Assembly (NCBI RefSeq): GCF_025907915.1
Contig: NZ_JAPAAF010000011.1
Span: 1-64,000 of the forward strand
Length of the DNA stretch: 64,000 nucleotides
Direction: 5' to 3'
Origin: Gaoshiqia sediminis
Lineage (GTDB): Bacteria > Bacteroidota > Bacteroidia > Bacteroidales > Prolixibacteraceae
Shown: positions 26,892 through 35,431 of the stretch, piece by piece
Numbering within the stretch: the stretch's first letter is position 1
Layout of the letters: each line of letters opens with the position of its first letter
The notes under the pieces: generated by a model
What the model was told of the DNA's origin: nothing
What the model saw: the letters and a program-made list of their open reading frames with translations, nothing else
The model's database searches: none
Made by a program: the position numbers and the translations under genes

Positions 26892-28637
26892 ATGAAGAAT
26901 AAATTAATAAACATATTCAGTAGGAAAGCAATCCTCATTCTGTTTAGCGGAGTGTTTATTGCGCTGTCTTCATGCCAGGACCAACTGGAAGAAGAATTCT
27001 ATAACCCTGAAAAACAAACGCAGCCCAGTTTTGAGATGCTGTTTACCGGCGCTCTTCAGCCAACTGAACTATTCCGAATGGAATATGGACCGGGATACCA
27101 CCAAAGCCGCGCGTTTAACCGGCTATTGGGCTTGGGAACCTTCCCGTATGCTTATTACAACAATCAGCCTGACAATAGTGTTACAACCTGGACTGGCTGG
27201 TCGGGGGTAACCTTGAGAGAAACGCAGTTTAATAAAACATACGTCGATTTCAATAAGAATATCCCAGTAATTAACCTCATGTTGAATGGACTGCCGGAAG
27301 AGGAAAAAGCAAACTACGAAGTTTATGTCCACTGCATCAATGTTGTCAAGGCATTCATGTTCCAGCGTTTGACCGACATCTATGATGATGTTCCTTTTTC
27401 TGAAGCAAATGGTGCTTATGAAAATAAATTCTGGGCCAAATATGATACTCAGGAATATATTTACACGACATTACTGAATGAACTGAAAGAAATAGAAACT
27501 GCATTAGCAAACACCACCTTAAATAGTTCACTTGCGCATGAGAAGTTTAAGATTCATGATATCTTAAACAACGGTGATATTTTGAAATGGCGAAAATTTG
27601 CAAACTCAATGAGATTGAGAATGGCCATGCGTTTAAGTAATGTCGATCCGAACAAAGCGAAGGAAGTAATTGGCGATATTGTTGGGAATAATCTTCCGGT
27701 TGTATCAGAAACAGAAGATTTGATTGGCATGGCAGAAAAAGATTATGCCCACGTCATGGAATGGTATTGGCCCCGCGCAGTAATGGAAATGTGGTACAAC
27801 TTCCATGCTCCTCGTTTTATCCTTCGTGATGTTTTTGGCTACAAAGGTCCCGGAACACCGGAAGAAGAAGTGGATCCAAGACTATACGTTGTTTTTCAAC
27901 CTAACAAATTTGGAGACTATGTTGGTTGCGATATTTGGGGAAATGACCAGTATCCGAATATCGAGGCTGACATGACAGAGTTGGGATACGATGCAGAACG
28001 TATTACAAATGCGAAAGACTGGAACTATGATGATCACCTGGAGCCTTATTTTTCATTTTATAATAAGATTACCTATTTCAATTTCGATATGAAATACCCG
28101 TCATTTACGCCTTCCGAAACTCATTTATTGTTGGCCGAAGCGGCAATCAGATATCCGGAAGTAGCCGGAAGTGTCGATCCTGTAAGTGAATACAGAAAGG
28201 CAATTTCGCAATCAATCGACTGGTATTATGAGGTAAACAGGACGAATAAATTTAGTGTCACATCTGTTCCTCCAATTCCTGCCAACATCATGGACGGATC
28301 GCAATATCCGAAACCTTCTGTTGCAGTCATTGGTGCGTTTCTCGACAACAAATCAGATGCCTTTAGTAATCTGGATAGTAATGATAAGATCAAAGAAATC
28401 TTTTATCAGAAAATGGCACACTTAAATATTCTTAATTACTGGGAGATTTGGAGTGAGACCCGCCGTTTACAGAAGGATTACGGTATTTTAGCCCCGGTTT
28501 CATCAAAGTGGATTTGGATGGAGCGGTTTTATTATCCTTCAAGTGAAGAAACGACCAATCCGGATAATTATGCTGCTGTCGCAAATAAAAATGATCATGA
28601 CACACCCGTTTGGTGGACTGGCAGAACAAAGAATTAA
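26892..28637 (+). CDS. SusD-like surface lipoprotein
   Basis: 581 residues, partner of the SusC above, 11 bp downstream. Lipobox IALSSC (Cys29) marks surface lipidation. A SusD fold is indicated by the TPR-like N-terminal helices, KAFMFQRLTDIYDDVPFSEA (~155-175), KWRKFANSMRLRMAMRLS (~235-255) and the C-terminal THLLLAEAAIR. This sequence belongs to the SusD/RagB group with a long C-terminal region (SusD_like). It would bind the glycan and close over the SusC barrel. Confidence 0.96.
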   Translation: MKNKLINIFSRKAILILFSGVFIALSSCQDQLEEEFYNPEKQTQPSFEMLFTGALQPTELFRMEYGPGYHQSRAFNRLLGLGTFPYAYYNNQPDNSVTTWTGWSGVTLRETQFNKTYVDFNKNIPVINLMLNGLPEEEKANYEVYVHCINVVKAFMFQRLTDIYDDVPFSEANGAYENKFWAKYDTQEYIYTTLLNELKEIETALANTTLNSSLAHEKFKIHDILNNGDILKWRKFANSMRLRMAMRLSNVDPNKAKEVIGDIVGNNLPVVSETEDLIGMAEKDYAHVMEWYWPRAVMEMWYNFHAPRFILRDVFGYKGPGTPEEEVDPRLYVVFQPNKFGDYVGCDIWGNDQYPNIEADMTELGYDAERITNAKDWNYDDHLEPYFSFYNKITYFNFDMKYPSFTPSETHLLLAEAAIRYPEVAGSVDPVSEYRKAISQSIDWYYEVNRTNKFSVTSVPPIPANIMDGSQYPKPSVAVIGAFLDNKSDAFSNLDSNDKIKEIFYQKMAHLNILNYWEIWSETRRLQKDYGILAPVSSKWIWMERFYYPSSEETTNPDNYAAVANKNDHDTPVWWTGRTKN

Positions 28638-28674
28638 TCGGATATTGTTAAAAGTCAATTAGATATTCTTTTCG

Positions 28675-28709
28675 GATAGGCTGTCTCTTTTGGCAGCCTA
28701 TCTTGTTTT
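28675..28709 (+). terminator. Terminator after first SusC/SusD pair
   Basis: Perfect stem GATAGGCTG / CAGCCTATC followed by TTGTTTTA. It separates the SusC/SusD unit from the hybrid sensor gene. Confidence 0.75.
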
Positions 28710-28791
28710 ATGTCTTTCGGCATCCACGTTTCCGTGATTTTTGGGCTGGTTCAGGCAAGCGGTATTTCCCTTTCTATTATCTTTGGAAACG

Positions 28792-31700
28792 ATGAAAGAA
28801 ACGGTATCTATACGATTGCTGACCTGCCTGATGATGGGTTTGTTACTTACTGCCAATCCAGCTATCGGTGCCGCTTTCCAATCGCAGTATAAGTTTCAGT
28901 ATCTCACAGCCAACGAAGGGCTTCCTCAAAACACGGTTGATTGTATCCTGAAGGACAAGCGTGGTTTCATGTGGTTTGGTACCTGGAACGGATTGTGTCG
29001 TTACGATGGTTATTCGTTTAAAACCTACAAACGGGATACACATCCTGATGGACTGCACGATAATTTCATCCATGCCTTGTGTGAAGATCCGGATGGAAAT
29101 ATCTGGATCGGTACCGGCAAAGGCCTGGCCCACTTTAATTTCAGCACCGATCGGTTTGATCTACCCGGGAACCTGGAGCAAATTTTTGGTTCCATGACCA
29201 TCAATCACCTGGCGTATGACCTACACGGCAGTTTGTGGGTAGGTACCGAGAACTACGGCATGTGGTTAATCAGCCGCGACGGTGGACAGTTGGTCCCGCA
29301 AAAGCTGGATGACAGTTTATTCCCCGGTAGGCACATCAACTGCATGGCTTTGGCCGGAGGCAATGCCTTTGTGGGTACTGAAAGCGGTCTTGCCGTGATG
29401 GATGCAGGCCAATTGGCGCTAAATCCGTCTTTTGGCGAGCTGGTGTATTCACTTCAGAATATCAATATCTTCTGTATTTTCATTGATTCGAAGAATACGA
29501 TTTGGGTGGGTACTGATGTTGGCTTGTACCAGTACGAACCGGATATAACTGCCGTTTATTACTATTCGGGGCAGGTGAATTATCCCGGGGCGTTGGATCA
29601 TCTTACTGTTACTGCTATTACCGAGGATCCGCTTGGTAATGTGATTGTTGGTACATTGGGCGGGCTCAATTATTTTAATCCTGCCGACCGTACATTTTTT
29701 CAGGTGAAAGGCTCTTTTTTCGATCAGGAAAACCTGAACAATCCCTTTGTTAATTCGCTGCTGGCCGACGAGCAGGGTAATGTTTGGATTGGTACCGACA
29801 AAGGTGGCGTGAATCAGTACAACATCCACCAAAAGCCTTTTGCTTCATTGCGTCACGATCGGGCCAACCCGAACAGTCTGAGCCATAATACCATCAACTC
29901 CATTTATAACGAAGGCGATGTGTTATGGGTAGGAACGGCCGGAGGTGGGCTGAATCGCATTACCGGGATGGGAAAACAAGTGGAGCGCTTCTATTTTGAC
30001 GCTAACAATCCGGCCTCCATAGGGAGTGATTTTGTTACTTCGATTTACCGCGATGGCCGTAAAAATCTTTGGTTGGGAACCTGGGGAGCCGGTCTTTTCC
30101 GTCTTGTTTCGCAAAAGGAAAAAACTTTCGAAAATTTCCACTTCGATCCGGATTCTGCCAACAGCCTGTGTTCTGAGTTTGTATCATCAGTGATCGGCAT
30201 GGGCGACGGGCAGCTTCTGGTGGGAACACTTGGCGGACTCGATCTGTTCAATATCGATCAAAAAAGCTTTGTGCATCTGCACGAAAGGATGAAAGTTCCT
30301 GATCCGTTCGAAGTAGGCTGCCTGCTCCTCGATCGGGAAAGTCATTTGTGGATTGGTACACGTCACGGACTTTACCGGCTGGATGCCGCTCAACTGAAAA
30401 CAAGGGACGACCTTGTTGAGGTTGCTTCCCGGTCATACTTTAATAATGCAGACGATACGCTTTCGTTGGCAGGAAATTACGTGATTTCGCTGCACGAGGA
30501 CCGCCAAGGAAACGTGTGGATAGGTACTTACGGCAATGGGTTTTGCAGGTACGAACAGAACGAGGTCGGCAAGGAAATATTCATTCGTTATACCGAAAAA
30601 GAAGGCTTGTGCAACAATGTTGTGTATGCCATTGAAGAGGACTTGCAGGGTAATTTGTGGTTAAGCACAGACAGGGGCCTTTCGAAGTTTAACCCGCTTA
30701 CCGAGGAGTTTCAGAACTTCTTTGTTAAAGATGGGTTGCTGAGCGACCAGTTTTATTGGACGGCTTCGGATGCCGATGCGGAAGGGAACCTGTATTTTGG
30801 TTCGATTTCAGGACTGAACTATTTCAATGCTTCTGAAATTGACCGATACGAGAAAAATGTTAAACCTGTTTTTACCGAGTTTTCGGTTTTCAATAACCCG
30901 GTAAACATTGGACAGAAATACCATTCGAAAGTAATTCTGCCTCTGTCGGTAACCATGACCGAACGATTGGAACTTTCGTATAAAGATGCTGTATTCTCGA
31001 TCGAATTCTCGGCACTCGATTATTTCCTGCCCGAAAAGGTAAGGTACCAGTATAAAATGGAAGGTGTTGACCAAAATTGGGTCGAGGTTCCCGCGTCCCG
31101 GCGTTTTGCCAATTATACCAACCTGTCGGGAGGCGAATATACTTTCCGGGTAAAGGCATCCAACAGCGATGGGGTTTGGTCTGACGAAGAAGCTACCTTG
31201 AAAATTGTGGTTCATCCGCCCTTTTGGCAAACAGCCTGGTTTCGGGTAATTTTTGTGTTGGCGATTACCTTGCTGGTGATGGCCTATATTCGTATGCGGG
31301 TCCGGTTTCTCAAAGAGCAGAAACGGAAACTGGAAAAGCAAGTAAAAGAGCGAACCGAGAAAATTGAAGAACAAAAGGAAAAGCTGGAACAACAAGCTTT
31401 TCGTCTGCAAAAAACCAACCAGCAGCTGGAAGAACGGCAGCGGTTGATTGAAGGGCAAAAGGTGGAACTGGAACTTCAGAACACCAAAATTGCTCAGCAG
31501 CGTGATGAGTTGATTGAGCTGAACGAAAAGGTAAACCTGGTGAACCAGTTGCGCTTGCGGTTTTTTACTAATATTTCGCACGAATTCCGCACCCCGCTCA
31601 CCCTGATTATCGACCCGCTTGAGCAGTTGATGCGCAACCTGAAGGAAGATAAAAATACGGTCAACACACTGAAAATCATCAACCGGAATGCCCAGCGCCT

Positions 31701-33144
31701 GTTGCATCTGATCAACCAGTTGATTTACTTCCGCCGGTTGGAAACCGGGAAGATGAACCTTCGTGTAGCGAAAGGCGATCTGAAACAGTTTCTTTTTCAG
31801 GTTTTTGAGTCGTTTGCCGATTTGGCCCAACACCAAAAAATCGACTATCGGTTTCTGGCTGCCGATCCACCTGCTGAAACCTGGTTTGATGCCGAAAAGC
31901 TGGAGAACATTTTTTACAATTTGTTGTCGAATGCCTTCAAGTACACCCCCGAACAAGGGATGGTCAGTATGACGGTTTTCTATGCCGCCGAAGGAACTTT
32001 CGCTGAATTACCAGCTCCGCATGTGTGTGTCGAGGTGAAAGATTCCGGCCCCGGTATCGAAGCGGAGCATTTACCCTTCATTTTTGAACGTTTTTACCAG
32101 GCTCGTTCCGAAAAGAATACCAGTCTGAAAAGTTCTGGCATCGGGCTGGCGCTGACTCTTGAGCTGGTGCAGGCCCTTCATGGTCATATCCAGGTACTGA
32201 GTGAACCCGGAAAAGGAAGTCGCTTTTTGGTGCGCTTGCCTTATTTGCCCGGCCAGTTCGACGAAAAGGAACTAGATCAGACGGTTGTGCCTGCAGAAGT
32301 AAATTTGCAAGGTCGGGTGGACGTTTTGCTCGAAAATATGGTGTTTGTCAACGAAACGGAGCAGGAAGAAGCAGATGAACAGAAAAGGTCGAAACCGTTG
32401 GTGCTGATTGTGGAAGACAATTTCGATCTGCGCTCGTTCCTGACACAAACATTGAAAACTGATTACCGGATTCTGGGTGCCGAAAATGGGAAAGATGGTC
32501 TGCAGATGGCACGAAAATACTCACCCGATTTGATTATCAGCGATGTGATGATGCCGCTGATGGATGGTTTGGAATTGTGCAGTCATCTGAAAAAGGACAT
32601 TCAAACCAGCCATATCCCCGTAATTTTGCTAACGGCGCAGGCGATGGTGGAAAACTGGATTGAGGGGCTGGAGTCGGGCGCCGATGATTACGTGCCAAAA
32701 CCGTTTAACTTGCAAGTACTTCAGGCCAGGATGGTCAACCTGATTGAAAGCCGCAGACGATTGAAAAAGATGTTCAGCAGCCCGCAGGACAACGCGGTTT
32801 CGGATCTGACCACCAATTCGGTGGACGAAGAGTTTTTGTCCCGGGCTTACAGCATCCTTGAAAAATTTCACCAAAATCCCGATTTCTCGGCCAGCCAGTT
32901 CGCCAGCGAAATGTTTGTCAGCCGAAGCCTCCTGTTTAAAAAAATTAAGGCAATCACCGACTTGAATATTACCGATTTCATCAACTCCTTCAAACTGAAA
33001 AAGGCAGTTGTGCTTATCCGCGAAAGCAAACAGCCCATCTCCGATATCGCCTTTCAGGTGGGGTTCAACGATCCAAAATATTTTAGCCGCATCTTTAAAA
33101 AGTTCTATGGAATGAGCCCTTCTGAGTTTTCTTCGTCAAATTAG
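28792..33144 (+). CDS. Hybrid two-component system (sensor kinase with AraC output)
   Basis: 1,450 residues in one chain. A signal peptide (MKETVSIRLLTCLMMGLLL) leads to a periplasmic sensor of two-bladed propellers built from ~12 Reg_prop repeats (WIGTGKGLAHFN, WVGTDVGLYQYE, WLGTWGAGLFRL and more) and a Y_Y_Y domain near 740-805. One membrane helix lies at ~815-835, followed by a long coiled coil to ~915. HisKA carries His930 in NISHEFRTPLTL. HATPase spans about 1040-1155 (NLLSNAFKYTPEQG, SSGIGLALTLELV). The receiver has phospho-acceptor Asp1250 (IISDVMMPLMDG), and an AraC-type HTH ends the protein. HTCS proteins bind glycan fragments and switch on a polysaccharide locus. The start is the ATG of MKETV. 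Confidence 0.96.
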   Translation: MKETVSIRLLTCLMMGLLLTANPAIGAAFQSQYKFQYLTANEGLPQNTVDCILKDKRGFMWFGTWNGLCRYDGYSFKTYKRDTHPDGLHDNFIHALCEDPDGNIWIGTGKGLAHFNFSTDRFDLPGNLEQIFGSMTINHLAYDLHGSLWVGTENYGMWLISRDGGQLVPQKLDDSLFPGRHINCMALAGGNAFVGTESGLAVMDAGQLALNPSFGELVYSLQNINIFCIFIDSKNTIWVGTDVGLYQYEPDITAVYYYSGQVNYPGALDHLTVTAITEDPLGNVIVGTLGGLNYFNPADRTFFQVKGSFFDQENLNNPFVNSLLADEQGNVWIGTDKGGVNQYNIHQKPFASLRHDRANPNSLSHNTINSIYNEGDVLWVGTAGGGLNRITGMGKQVERFYFDANNPASIGSDFVTSIYRDGRKNLWLGTWGAGLFRLVSQKEKTFENFHFDPDSANSLCSEFVSSVIGMGDGQLLVGTLGGLDLFNIDQKSFVHLHERMKVPDPFEVGCLLLDRESHLWIGTRHGLYRLDAAQLKTRDDLVEVASRSYFNNADDTLSLAGNYVISLHEDRQGNVWIGTYGNGFCRYEQNEVGKEIFIRYTEKEGLCNNVVYAIEEDLQGNLWLSTDRGLSKFNPLTEEFQNFFVKDGLLSDQFYWTASDADAEGNLYFGSISGLNYFNASEIDRYEKNVKPVFTEFSVFNNPVNIGQKYHSKVILPLSVTMTERLELSYKDAVFSIEFSALDYFLPEKVRYQYKMEGVDQNWVEVPASRRFANYTNLSGGEYTFRVKASNSDGVWSDEEATLKIVVHPPFWQTAWFRVIFVLAITLLVMAYIRMRVRFLKEQKRKLEKQVKERTEKIEEQKEKLEQQAFRLQKTNQQLEERQRLIEGQKVELELQNTKIAQQRDELIELNEKVNLVNQLRLRFFTNISHEFRTPLTLIIDPLEQLMRNLKEDKNTVNTLKIINRNAQRLLHLINQLIYFRRLETGKMNLRVAKGDLKQFLFQVFESFADLAQHQKIDYRFLAADPPAETWFDAEKLENIFYNLLSNAFKYTPEQGMVSMTVFYAAEGTFAELPAPHVCVEVKDSGPGIEAEHLPFIFERFYQARSEKNTSLKSSGIGLALTLELVQALHGHIQVLSEPGKGSRFLVRLPYLPGQFDEKELDQTVVPAEVNLQGRVDVLLENMVFVNETEQEEADEQKRSKPLVLIVEDNFDLRSFLTQTLKTDYRILGAENGKDGLQMARKYSPDLIISDVMMPLMDGLELCSHLKKDIQTSHIPVILLTAQAMVENWIEGLESGADDYVPKPFNLQVLQARMVNLIESRRRLKKMFSSPQDNAVSDLTTNSVDEEFLSRAYSILEKFHQNPDFSASQFASEMFVSRSLLFKKIKAITDLNITDFINSFKLKKAVVLIRESKQPISDIAFQVGFNDPKYFSRIFKKFYGMSPSEFSSSN

Positions 33145-33299
33145 TATTCCCTTAAGTGTTTGTTTTTGTTTTGTTTGGGTGGGTGTGTCTTTGAATTCCT
33201 GTTTTGTCCACTTGAAATATCCTTTTGTCCTCCACAACTGTTTTAAGCAACCATACTTTTACGGTTGACGTATTTCAAATAACTAAACATACCAAACTT

Positions 33300-33497
33300 A
33301 TGAGGACTCCAAAAGCTGTTTGTCTTCTCCTGCTTTTTTCTTTTGCAGGTCTGTTATTTATCCTACAAACAAACTCGTTTGTAGTACAAAAAGTCACAAT
33401 AAAAAAAGACATTGATCCGAAGATCGGCGACGAACCCAAAAAGGGACCGCCGGAAATAATAACTGTTGATTTGGTACAGTTGAATGCTTCAGATTGA
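33300..33497 (+). CDS. Small exported protein, possibly DUF3244 fragment
   Basis: 65 residues: a hydrophobic signal (AVCLLLLFSFAGLLFILQ) and a short polar tail with GDEPKKGPPEIITV. The tail resembles the start of DUF3244 proteins, which are usually about 100-130 residues, so this may be a truncated member. Located 155 bp after the hybrid sensor. An ATG at 33300 is chosen over an upstream non-conserved frame. Confidence 0.45.
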   Translation: MRTPKAVCLLLLFSFAGLLFILQTNSFVVQKVTIKKDIDPKIGDEPKKGPPEIITVDLVQLNASD

Positions 33498-33544
33498 ACC
33501 AACGCAAAAAATGGAACAAGTAACTACATTATCTGATCATGTAA

Positions 33545-33670
33545 ATAGGGAATGGCAGTACCATCGAACTGTCGGATGACGAGGAAAACCTGGTAACCGC
33601 CCATATCGAGAAACTAAATCAGGGCTTAGGTTACAAAACTAAAGACACAGACATAGTTATAAAAAAATGA
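33545..33670 (+). pseudogene. Possible STN-domain remnant
   Basis: A frame with no start codon encodes about 41 residues ending KLNQGLGYKTKDTDIVIKK. This looks like the end of a secretin/TonB short N-terminal (STN) domain (pattern: LxGTGLxYxxxxNTIVIKK). STN domains belong at the front of some SusC-like receptors, so this may be the relic of an older receptor gene. Its stop codon overlaps an ATG at 33667. The evidence is one motif only. Confidence 0.3.
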
Positions 33671-33690
33671 ACTTAATCAAATTTGACTTT

Positions 33691-35406
33691 ATGAAAACAA
33701 CTAAACTGACAAGGTGGGCTTTGTGCGCAGCATTTTTGGCAGCACTAAGCTTAGTTGGGTGCGAGCAGTTGGATCCTTATTCAATTGATGCGCCATCTGA
33801 CCTGCAGAGCAGGATCGACTCAATTGCGGCTGCGAAAGCAAGTATCGATACCGGTGACACGACTTACCTCAATATCGCTACAGCGATAGTCGGACCTGAA
33901 GATAATAGTGCCGGTTGGTGGGCTTACTTCTCTGATTATTTCACCATTCCTGCAAACAAGTTATTGCATTTAGAGTTTGTTAACCATGGTACCGGTGTTA
34001 ACAACTGGAATAACTGGAATCTTGCTGTCGCCAATGAAATAGCAGATCGTGATGCCGACGGCTATGCGGAATACTTTGTTCTACGCTCTGATGCTTACGG
34101 CTGGGGTGGTGGTATGGTGGATGAAGGTTATGTTTACGATGGAGCCATGATTACCCAAAATTATCCCGACACGGACGGGGACGGCGATATTTGGAACGAC
34201 TTCCGCACGACTATGCAAGGTGCTTCTGTTACGCTCGAAGTTGACCACTCGGCTACCGGCAATGTATTTGTAACAGCCACTGCCCTTGGAACAAATGGTG
34301 TAGAGCTGGTTCAAACCTATCAGCAACCGGTTTCTGCCACTGCCGATATTACAGCTTTCCTAATTTGTGATGGCAGCTATTTTGAGATGAAAAAAGCATA
34401 CCTTATTCCTTCTAAAGTTACGGTGGTAGAAGATGTTAATCCGGTTTCAATCGTTGTTGACGGAGCTCCTGCATTTGTTGAATTAGGTAATGAAGACTTC
34501 TGGGGTAATGCAACCGCAACAGTTACTTACGCTGACGGATCTTCTGCGCAAGTTGATACTGCAGATATATCATTCAATGTTATTCCTGATATGACAACTC
34601 TTGGAGAAAAGACAGTTGTTCTGGCTTATAGCAAAACGAAGCAAGGCGCATACACCGAGGCTGTATCAACCTTCTATACGCTGGAAGTAACCAACTCTGT
34701 TCAAAGTCTGGAGGTTACTACTTTGCCAAACATAACCACATACTACTTCTATAACAGCGATTCTATCATATTCAACAATGCAGGTATTGCCGTAACAGCT
34801 ACCTATTCAGACGGTACAACAGGCGTCTTACCCAACGAAACGCTTCAGTTTGGCAAGATTCCGGCTGCCGAAGGTGCTCAAAGCGCTGTTATTTCTTATG
34901 TTGGTGCAACAAGTACAGTTACTACAACTTGCCCGCTAACTCTTGTAAAGGGAATAGGTCAGGTAGGTGCCACTGACTTCTCTACCGCTTGGTGGACGGC
35001 ATTCTCTGATGACTATACAGTTGCATCAGGTTCGAGCAAGACAATCATCATGTACTGCTACTCCAATGGTCTGGCGAACTGGAACAGCCCTAGTACAATT
35101 CTTCGCAAAGCTGACATGACTGAAAATGCTGTGGTTCGGATGGACAACTTCGGATGGGGCACTGGTTATGCCACAGCTACCCTCACAAATGACTGGAATT
35201 GGGATGCATTCACCTCAAATATAAGTGGTTCGAGGGTGGCCATCACCGTTACTAATAATGGTGACAATACTGCAGATATACTTTACACTGTTACTTATGC
35301 CAACGGCGAAACACATTTCCAAAAATATGCGGGTATAACAGTTGACAGTTCTGATCTGAATTGTGCACTCGTATTAGAGGGGGCTTATCTCGTAATTGTC
35401 GAATAA
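33691..35406 (+). CDS. Surface lipoprotein with duplicated end domains and Ig-like repeats
   Basis: 571 residues. The start at MKTTKL gives a good lipoprotein signal with lipobox LSLVGC. No family name is recognised, but the layout is clear. Residues ~60-240 form a beta-rich domain with GWWAYFSDYFTI and VLRSDAYGWGGG. Two Ig-like (Big_3-type) domains follow at about 250-325 (WGNATATVTYADGS) and 325-405 (VTATYSDGTTGVLP). A second copy of the first domain then appears at ~410-571, with AWWTAFSDDYTV and VVRMDNFGWGTG. It lies 25 bp upstream of SusC, where SusE/F-like glycan-binding proteins usually lie, though normally after SusD. It is inferred to be a surface glycan-binding protein. A start at 33667 is also possible. 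Confidence 0.75.
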   Translation: MKTTKLTRWALCAAFLAALSLVGCEQLDPYSIDAPSDLQSRIDSIAAAKASIDTGDTTYLNIATAIVGPEDNSAGWWAYFSDYFTIPANKLLHLEFVNHGTGVNNWNNWNLAVANEIADRDADGYAEYFVLRSDAYGWGGGMVDEGYVYDGAMITQNYPDTDGDGDIWNDFRTTMQGASVTLEVDHSATGNVFVTATALGTNGVELVQTYQQPVSATADITAFLICDGSYFEMKKAYLIPSKVTVVEDVNPVSIVVDGAPAFVELGNEDFWGNATATVTYADGSSAQVDTADISFNVIPDMTTLGEKTVVLAYSKTKQGAYTEAVSTFYTLEVTNSVQSLEVTTLPNITTYYFYNSDSIIFNNAGIAVTATYSDGTTGVLPNETLQFGKIPAAEGAQSAVISYVGATSTVTTTCPLTLVKGIGQVGATDFSTAWWTAFSDDYTVASGSSKTIIMYCYSNGLANWNSPSTILRKADMTENAVVRMDNFGWGTGYATATLTNDWNWDAFTSNISGSRVAITVTNNGDNTADILYTVTYANGETHFQKYAGITVDSSDLNCALVLEGAYLVIVE

Positions 35407-35431
35407 TCATTAAGATAAAAAAATTTATACT

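Noticed and set aside
30808-31956. 382-codon minus-strand frame
   Set aside because: Antisense to the HTCS kinase region, with no signal or domain.
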